Shown here piece after piece: positions 57,801-64,000 of a stretch of 64,000 bases of DNA (position 1 is the first letter of the stretch; each line of letters begins with the position of its first letter). Below the pieces are notes generated by a model that saw only the letters and a list, made by a program, of their open reading frames with translations, was not told where the DNA came from and made no database searches. The DNA is from Henckelia pumila. Its lineage: Eukaryota; Streptophyta; Magnoliopsida; Lamiales; Gesneriaceae. Position numbers and translations under genes: made by a program. Where the stretch lies: NCBI RefSeq assembly GCF_033568475.1, contig NW_027331833.1, positions 992,001 through 1,056,000 of the forward strand, given 5' to 3'.

Positions 57801-60221
57801 CTTGAACAATTGAGCTTCAATGGATAACCAAAATTTGTTAATGTACAAACAGATAAAGATTACAACGGTATTACATTTCACCTTAAATCCATAACGTATA
57901 TCACAGGTGCAGCAACTACAATTATGAATTCACAATGAAATACCGCATCGATAAAAGTGAAGTAAAATACAAGTGGTTAACAGAAAGAATTGACATCATC
58001 ACAGACCATTAAAGCTTCTGCAAGCCCTTCTGCAATAGCAGCGTCACTGAATCCACCACCTCCAAACGGTATGGCTGAGAGCCATTGAAAGAAAATATCC
58101 ATGTCTCTGGTCCAGCCACTCCTTTGCACGAGGAAAGCTGAACAGATAAAATATGTTATAGAAAGAACAGACAAAGAACAGGTAATACATAAGGCAAGCC
58201 AAAATAATTAAGTGGTGACGTATCTTAATTTAATTCAATTTTTTTTAAAAATACTTTAACTAAAGAAAACAAGATTTGGTTGTCTCGCACTACCTTAAAT
58301 ACCCAAATACACAACTCCAAACCACATGTCAACAGAATGCTATAATATCACCACAAATAAATAGGCTCCAAACCATATGTCAACAGAATGCTACAATATC
58401 ACCACAAATAAATAGGCAGGTTTAAGAAAATTTTCAAAAACTTCTCTAAGCACTTATTCTATAGATTAAACCAGATGCATGGGAGATCTCAGCGACATAC
58501 AAAACTTTCCTTACTTACGACTAGGTGAAAAATGAAGTATGAAACTTAACTGGTATTCTATGTCAATTTAATTTTTAACCACCATATTTAAATTTTGAAA
58601 AATTAGATGCTAACTGAACAAAGAGCGAAAGACCAATACTGTATTCAAACCCTCCTCTACAATGTCTTCCACAATAAATTACTTGGAAATGTAAGACTTT
58701 TTTTCAAATGGTACCATTTGATCTGAAAGTGAGAAAATAGAAATGCCGCAGTCTCCAAAAACAGGGGAAAAACACGAAGAAGAATAAAAGCACACACCAC
58801 TATAAGATCCATGAGCATTGAACATAACTAGCGATAGCTCGACGTGGGGAGTAGATGGCTTCTGAAAAAAAGATGGAATAAATGAATAACTATCAAAAGG
58901 TTCGAATGCTGCACGTCAAACAGAAAAACATCAATAAATACTCTTCTGGTAGCACAAAAATCTCGTCCTTGGTATTTAAAATAAAAATATAGATAGCTAA
59001 AGTATAAGACATGCCAGTTATATCTACCTGACTTGTTGTCTCGTTTCCACAAAAAGATCTGCATGGATTGTCATAAAACTCAAAATTTATTAATAACCCA
59101 TACATGATCAAAGATCGACAGGATCAAGTTATTACAGTAAAACACTGTCAATGATGGTGAAATGTATTGATTTATAGATCTAAACAGTACGCAGAATGCA
59201 ACCATTGCTTGTGCCAAGTAGACTGGAAAGATTTTCCAATCCAATATTTTGAAAAGTACAATGAAACGGTTTTTATTTCAGAAAAGATGGCAAATTAGAT
59301 GAAGGAACAGCTATTTCTTAGGACACATCACTTGCACAGAAACTCTTAGCCATCACGCCTGGTAATATAATGGGTTGGCTTGTTCTGATCAAAACTCAAC
59401 TTTCTGCTTTTCTTTGTGAAGTTGTATGGATATTCTAGCACGCAAATTCCACATTAATAGCAAAGCATCGTCCTTTCACAAAATAAAGGTGAACTCTTGA
59501 TGTCCGGAATATTCACAAGATCCTTTCACAAAATAAAGGTGAACTCTTGATGTCCGGAATATTCACAAGATTTCTTGTGGGAGTAAAATATTAATACAAA
59601 ACGAATATCCCTTCCATAGCATTATACAACAACAATTTTAAAAGGAACAGTCTTGATTATCATGCAAACCAAAAAAAAGTGTATAAAAATAACAATTGAC
59701 GAGCGAGAAACATGATCGCCACCAGTCATGATATTTAGAGACTCCAAAGAGGATTAATTAAGTGCATGTGCTAAATCACACCGTAAGCAAGGTCGCCCCT
59801 CACTCCCCCTCCCCCACAAAAAGTACACCCCACCTCCACCCACTCAAGGGAAGGCAATATTCGTAAATAATAACCTCCAAATCAAGGCAACTAATTTCGC
59901 AACACAAGCACTGGTCAATATCAGAAAACAAATTCAAAACTCAATTTACTTCAAAAGAGACCAATGGAACTGTTGAATCGATAAATCTACTCCCCCGAAC
60001 AAGCAATTTACATTCGGGTAAACTGAAAACCTCTCCAATAAACATAATCCCTAGAGGAAAAATAAAGGCCGCGCTCCAAAAAAGCGCACAAACGCAGTTC
60101 AAGGGGGGACCTAGTAACATTACCGGACGATCTTCTCGAGGTAATCGGAGACGATGGTTTGCCAGAAAGGTCCGGTGGCGGCCGTGCCTTCAACGGCCAC
60201 GATCAGCTGTTTCGGCACCAT
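45860..60221 (-). CDS. MED25: Mediator complex subunit 25 (MED25/PFT1), 15 exons, 833 aa
   Basis: Exons (minus): 60221-60124, 59058-59028, 58861-58798, 58137-58007, 57455-57252, 57160-57095, 55708-55498, 49412-49339, 49225-48380, 47694-47641, 47413-47385, 46818-46750, 46660-46576, 46488-46402, 46312-45860. All introns are GT-AG, and the joined CDS is 2502 bp in one frame. The product is 833 aa, close to Arabidopsis MED25 (836 aa). Residues 1 to about 230 form the von Willebrand A domain that docks on Mediator. A Ser/Thr/Met-rich linker (about 240-560) follows, then the activator-interacting region (about 565-683, with QYVGKADFLVFRAMNQ and LPSQTLLLSVSDKA). The Gln-rich tail spans about 690-800. 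MED25 links transcription factors such as MYC2 to RNA polymerase II in jasmonate, flowering and defence control (known for the family). Intron 7 (6085 bp) contains copia-3 in the opposite orientation. The ATG at 60221 is the first in frame. Confidence 0.96.
49908..50109 (+). repeat. 5' LTR of copia-3
   Basis: Starts TGTTGAAATCC and ends TTTCTTCA; 202 bp. It contains 'gtataaaagattgtataatt', likely the TATA region. Confidence 0.93.
50110..50122 (+). other. Primer binding site of copia-3
   Basis: TGGTATCAGAGAG follows the 5' LTR directly and matches the Met tRNA primer site over its first 11 bases. Confidence 0.88.
50173..50215 (+). repeat. Long hairpin at the start of copia-3 gag
   Basis: AATCTGATAAAAA, a bulged A, GATCCT, loop CACG, then the complementary AGGATC and TTTTTATCAGATT. 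The stem is 19 bp with one bulge, about 25 bp after the gag ATG. Flanking G-C at 50172 and 50216 can extend it. Confidence 0.9.
54016..54466. mobile_element. hAT-type MITE inside copia-3
   Basis: A 451-bp non-coding element with ends CAGTGTTCTACAAAAC and GAATTTTAGAACCTTG, imperfect inverted repeats around GTTCTA/TAGAAC. The flanking 8-mers GGTCAAGA (54008-54015) and GGTCAAGG (54467-54474) match at 7 of 8. Subterminal regions are rich in CCTAGGCG words. The copia-3 RNase H frame is split by it. Confidence 0.82.
54950..54961 (+). other. Polypurine tract of copia-3
   Basis: GAGGAGGGGGAG directly before the 3' LTR. Confidence 0.88.
54962..55167 (+). repeat. 3' LTR of copia-3
   Basis: 206 bp, starts TGTTGAAATCC, ends TTTCTTCA, followed by the ATATC duplication. 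Confidence 0.93.
58315..58416. repeat. 51-bp tandem duplication in MED25 intron 3
   Basis: Two adjacent 51-bp units, 58315-58365 and 58366-58416, both starting CTCCAAACCA and ending AAATAAATAGG, differing at only two positions (C/T each). Confidence 0.93.
59471..59570. repeat. Perfect 50-bp tandem duplication in MED25 intron 1
   Basis: Units 59471-59520 and 59521-59570 are identical, starting TCCTTTCACA and ending ATTCACAAGA. Confidence 0.95.
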
Positions 60222-61666
60222 GTAATTGAGAATTTTCTCAGCCAAAATCCAATCTTTTTCTCCCTTGGCCTCCCCTTTACCTGCTTGCTTCTGGTCTCGT
60301 TCTTTCGCAAGTAACAACGTTGTCTGTAATATTTTGTAATTTTTAATTTTAATTTATATTAAAATAATATTATTATATTTTTAAAAATTAGTCTCTACTA
60401 ATTTCGTAACAAAAAATAATATTTTTGACATACGATATAATATTTTTTTACTCATTAAATTTAAAAAGAAATATAAAAATATCTTTCATAAGAATTTTTT
60501 TGTTATATCAATTGTATTTATTTATGATAAATATTGGCAAATTTTTGCTCGTAATCGGTATACAAAATTAAATTTTTATATTAAATATATTGAGGTTAAA
60601 ATAATTTTTCAATTGATATTAGATGTTTTATTTTATCACAAAAAATCGTCTCGGATATCAATTTTATGAGATATACGATCGACATGACTCATTCAAAAAT
60701 ATTATTTTTATGCTAAAAATATTATCTTTCATTATTAATGTGTATCAAATCGATCATTTGAAATCATATTACAATAGACAAACTAGTTATTGAATTATAT
60801 TTTGTTTTATTCAAAACTAATAATAAATTCGATTCATTTATGCCATCTAACCTCGACATATATTTTCTAAATTCTATATTTTTTCATCACTTCACGAACA
60901 CGAACCCAATATCGATCTTTTGATATATTTAAACTCAAATAATTTTCATGAAATTTCGCGAACTCCTCGAAGGAAAAGAGCAAGCAATTTAGTTTGAAAA
61001 AAAAAAAACCCAGAGAGGAAAAGAGAGAGGAGTTTATCGATTGGTCTAATTACTTAATATAAAATTGAGCCTAAAAAAATAATTAATTTACCGTTGACTC
61101 CTCTCCAAAAATAATGTTTGCATTGACGGAAAATAAATAGAAAGAAACAATAAATAACGAAGTAAATGGGCCTAAAATATATAAAATAAAAGCCCAAGAA
61201 AAACGTGGACCCGCGGTAGTCGACCTGTAGGGTCAACTCAGGCTTTAGCCACTGGATTGAAATGAGGAATGATCACAATTACTTCTTCAACAACAAATTA
61301 AATAATAAAATAAATAAAAAAATCATCAGAATTCTTAATTAAGAAGGAACACGGCCCACAAATCCATGTGATCAAAGGAGCCATTTGGATGATGGCTCGA
61401 ATCTGCGAACGATTTATATATAAATTTATACATTGTTAGTGTTTGTATCCATTTATAGATGAGGGGGATGCGTTGAATACTCAAGTAATTTGAAAGAAAG
61501 TCTTTTGTACGAGGTGGGGTTTTGGGAGAATCCGAAACGATCACGCTTTTTCGTGAAAGATTGGATTTTGATAAATTTAAATTTATTTAAAAAGAAGAAG
61601 AAAAAAAAAGCAAGAAATCGGGTTCGAGAGTTGTGAAAGTCTCTTGGTGGGTATTGAGGTGTGAAG
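60222..61666. promoter_or_regulatory. Head-to-head intergenic region between MED25 and the BRO1 gene
   Basis: 1445 bp between divergent start codons. It is AT-rich and without a recognised repeat family. It must contain both promoters and 5' untranslated regions. Purine-rich stretches lie near 61000-61030 and 61595-61615. No TATA box could be assigned with confidence. Confidence 0.6.
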
Positions 61667-64000
61667 ATGATGATAAGTTATCCAGGCCTTTCAAAGTTGA
61701 GAACCAAGCTGGTATGGCTTCTCCCCTGAGTTTTATGTTACTTTCCAATCAATATTATTGATTTTGTTTGGAATAGATGGGACTTAATCAATACTTGGAA
61801 ATTTGAACGGATGCGTTCTACGTTTTCTTGGTGGTGGTGGTGGTGGTGGTGGTGTGTGTGGGAGTAGTGGTTTTGATTCATATATTTTCACAAAAATCGA
61901 ATGTTTGCTGCTAAATGTTGTGTGTTGTATTGTGAGAAATCGTGGGATTGGTATATCAGCCAAACAAATGTGAATCAGTGAGTGCTGTGTCATAGTGGGC
62001 TTTGTGCAGTATTTATTAAACTTCTAAAATTTCTAGATTTTGGGTATTATGAGAAATAATTGTTTCTAAAGTTGCATTTGGTTGGTGAGTGAGGCTGTAT
62101 TTAGATGCTATCATACCAAAAGTTAATTTTTTCCTCTACAAAATATACTTTTTAAAGGGTTTTTTTTCTCGAAAGAGTGATGTTTAAATACAATGCTTAC
62201 GACAAAAGGTAGAAAATATGTCATCTAGACTTCAAAGTTAGTTGCTCATTTAGAAAATAAAAAAGTACTCATTTTTCCCTCTGGGTCCAAACATGAAAAC
62301 TGTTTCTATGTTAATGAAATGTACTAAGAAAGCTAAGATTGATTAAAATGTTTTCTATACTATGACTTGTATTTTCGAACTGGCCGTATTTGATGTTATA
62401 CATGTCGTGTTGATGATTGCCAGATTGAGTTCGAAAATGTCTTTTTGGCAAGTGATTCCATGACACTCGAACAACTTAAGGATATGAGCTCCAAACGTAG
62501 AGCAATGGAGGAGTCCATCAATGAGAAAAGCCTTGTTACCGCCGCTATTGCGAGGGAAATGTCCGGAGGTCTTACCTCCCGTTGTGAACAGGTAAACTAC
62601 TTTTGGTATCATATGTTGTAATTTTATTGGCAAAAGTAAGAATGTGGAACTTAGGCTGCTGAATAAAATGAAAATTTTGAATTAGACCAGTATCACCAAT
62701 AATAACTTTTGATATAAGGGCATACGCTCAATCCTGAGATCATCGAGGAGTTATAGTTGCAACTTGTGCGACAACTATCATTATCTGGTTGTGACTTTGC
62801 ATGGCAGTATGATACTCGAATTGTTAACGAAGTTTATTGTTTCAGGACATTCAGAAGCTGGAATATTATTTGCCTTTATTAGAGAACCTCGTTCACCACG
62901 TCAACTTGATGGACCACAATCGCCGAATGATTTCTTGGATTTCAGATCTTAAAATTAGATGGAGCAGTGTTCTCACTTCATCATCTATCTTCAACCTTAT
63001 GGGTCCAAAATTTTATCAGTTTGATAATGTTTACTTTGAGCTTGGAATGACATTATTTGTATACGGTGCAATGCTTCGTGAGCAAGCTTTGGAAGTTCTA
63101 CCATCAGGCAAGGTTAACTTTTCCATTGTACTGGTATTCCAAAAGGATATGTGGTGATCTGGGTTGGAACCTGCAGGGGGAATCGCCCCCATAAACAAAT
63201 TTTATTTTAAAGTTTAATAAAAAAATTTTAGAAGAACTGCAAGTTTCCCAAATTCCTGTATTCACTCCCTGGTTGTGATGCTTTTCTTATTTTCCCATTT
63301 TTTTTGTTGCAGACCTTGTGCATTCTACTACCCTTTTCCGAAAAGCTGCTGGAGTTTATACCTGTTTGGCTGAAGAAGTTTTTAACCACATATTTGGTGC
63401 GCAAGAAAAGCCTCCTGAAGCTTTGCCTCACGTGTCTTCTGTGATGAGTCTTATTTGCTTGGCCGAAGCCCAGGTTTGCCTACTTGTGTTTATTTGATCG
63501 CTTACGCTTGTAAAGCTTTTGTCTTTCCCTTGTGGTGGCTTAAATGAAATATGCTTGGTTGAAAATATTTAGGCTGTAGCTGCTAGGAAGGCCGAAGAAA
63601 ATGGTAATACTGGTGGCCTTTTAGCGAAGTTGCATTATGGTGTGACAGATCTCATGGCTAATGCCATTGATAACTTGCAAATTTTCACCAAAGAATGCAA
63701 GGATATTTCGCCTCGCTTTATGGTATGTGTGCACTTTACTTCAAGCCTATGATGTAACCTAAACTCCCAAAAATCTTTTTTAACTTGTAGTCTGAAGTCT
63801 TTACACACATAAATGGCAGTCGTCACGTGAATTGCGATGTGGAGGGGCGATGACTGTGTTAAATATGAGGAATTATGTCTGATTTGCGTGGTGTTTCTAT
63901 TCTGTGCAGGATTTTGTCGTGAGTTGCAAGACTTTGCACGAGTTAAAGAGTTACAAATACCTTGCGGAAAGCCTTAAAAACAAAGGTAAAATTGGCACGG
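61667..64000 (+). CDS. BRO1-domain protein (endosomal targeting BRO1-like), 5' six exons, partial
   Basis: Exons 61667-61711, 62424-62591, 62846-63107, 63313-63473, 63573-63722 and 63910 to beyond the window end encode the first 292 or so residues in one frame. The conserved stretches 'TLEQLKDMSSKRRAMEESINE', 'LPLLENLV', 'LMGPKFYQFDNVYFELGMTLFVYGAMLRE', 'FRKAAGVY' and 'AKLHYGVTDLM' identify the plant BRO1-like family (relatives At1g17940/At1g73390). BRO1 domains are helical, boomerang-shaped modules that bind ESCRT-III in endosomal sorting; this short plant subfamily is little characterised. All introns are GT-AG except intron 3, whose donor reads CAG|GCAAGG (GC-AG). The gene runs divergently from MED25. 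Confidence 0.93.
61830..61853 (+). repeat. (GGT)8 microsatellite in BRO1 intron 1
   Basis: Eight uninterrupted GGT triplets, followed by a short GT run. Confidence 0.95.

Noticed and set aside
60222-60317. Upstream extension of the MED25 reading frame
   Set aside because: The frame is open for 32 more codons but has no ATG there, and the conserved MED25 start (VPKQLIVAVEG) follows the ATG at 60221.

Overview
The window is nuclear DNA of a flowering plant, most likely a eudicot. Evidence: GT-AG introns, a complete plant-type MED25, a CC-NB-LRR gene of the RPP13/R1 class, an ASPG1-like aspartic protease, and abundant Ty3/gypsy and Ty1/copia elements primed by initiator-Met tRNA. The NLR type hints at an asterid, but that is inference. 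There is no bacterial, organellar or CRISPR content.

1-27,020 is a nested transposon landscape. A minus-strand chromovirus-like gypsy element (gypsy-1, <1-8,964) carries a solo LTR of another family (893-2,335) and abuts a dead hAT transposase (9,000-11,288). A Cassandra-like fragment with a 5S rRNA-derived segment follows (11,541-12,045), then a minus-strand LTR of a family here called 'X' (12,046-13,363) split by a MITE. Next comes a decayed plus-strand gypsy (gypsy-2) whose 3' LTR is split by a very young copia (copia-1, 15,287-24,302). A second X copy with its own MITE (25,483-27,020) closes the block. Copia-1 lacks most of gag and carries in its leader a 250-bp GC-rich tandem array of about eleven hairpins, most with exactly 3-nt loops, plus an AT-rich array of the same design. 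Short palindromes with 3-nt spacers also occur in the gypsy-2 and X LTRs.

27,021-39,954 is genic and intergenic: a two-exon NLR (28,485-31,433, +), a single-exon secreted aspartic protease (34,047-32,584, -, convergent with the NLR), an (AT)43 microsatellite, a LINE tail and short tandem repeats. Copia-2 (39,955-45,008, -) follows, with perfect target duplications and 97% identical LTRs.

45,860-60,221 (-) is an intact 15-exon MED25 (833 aa). Its intron 7 holds an old antisense copia (copia-3, 49,908-55,167), itself hit by a hAT-type MITE. The first six exons of a BRO1-domain gene run divergently from 61,667 to the window end; its third intron appears to be GC-AG. MED25 and the BRO1 gene share a 1.45-kb head-to-head intergenic region.

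LTR divergence counted by eye orders the insertions: copia-3 (about 8%) is oldest, then gypsy-1 (about 4%), copia-2 (2.7%) and copia-1 (about 0.2%).
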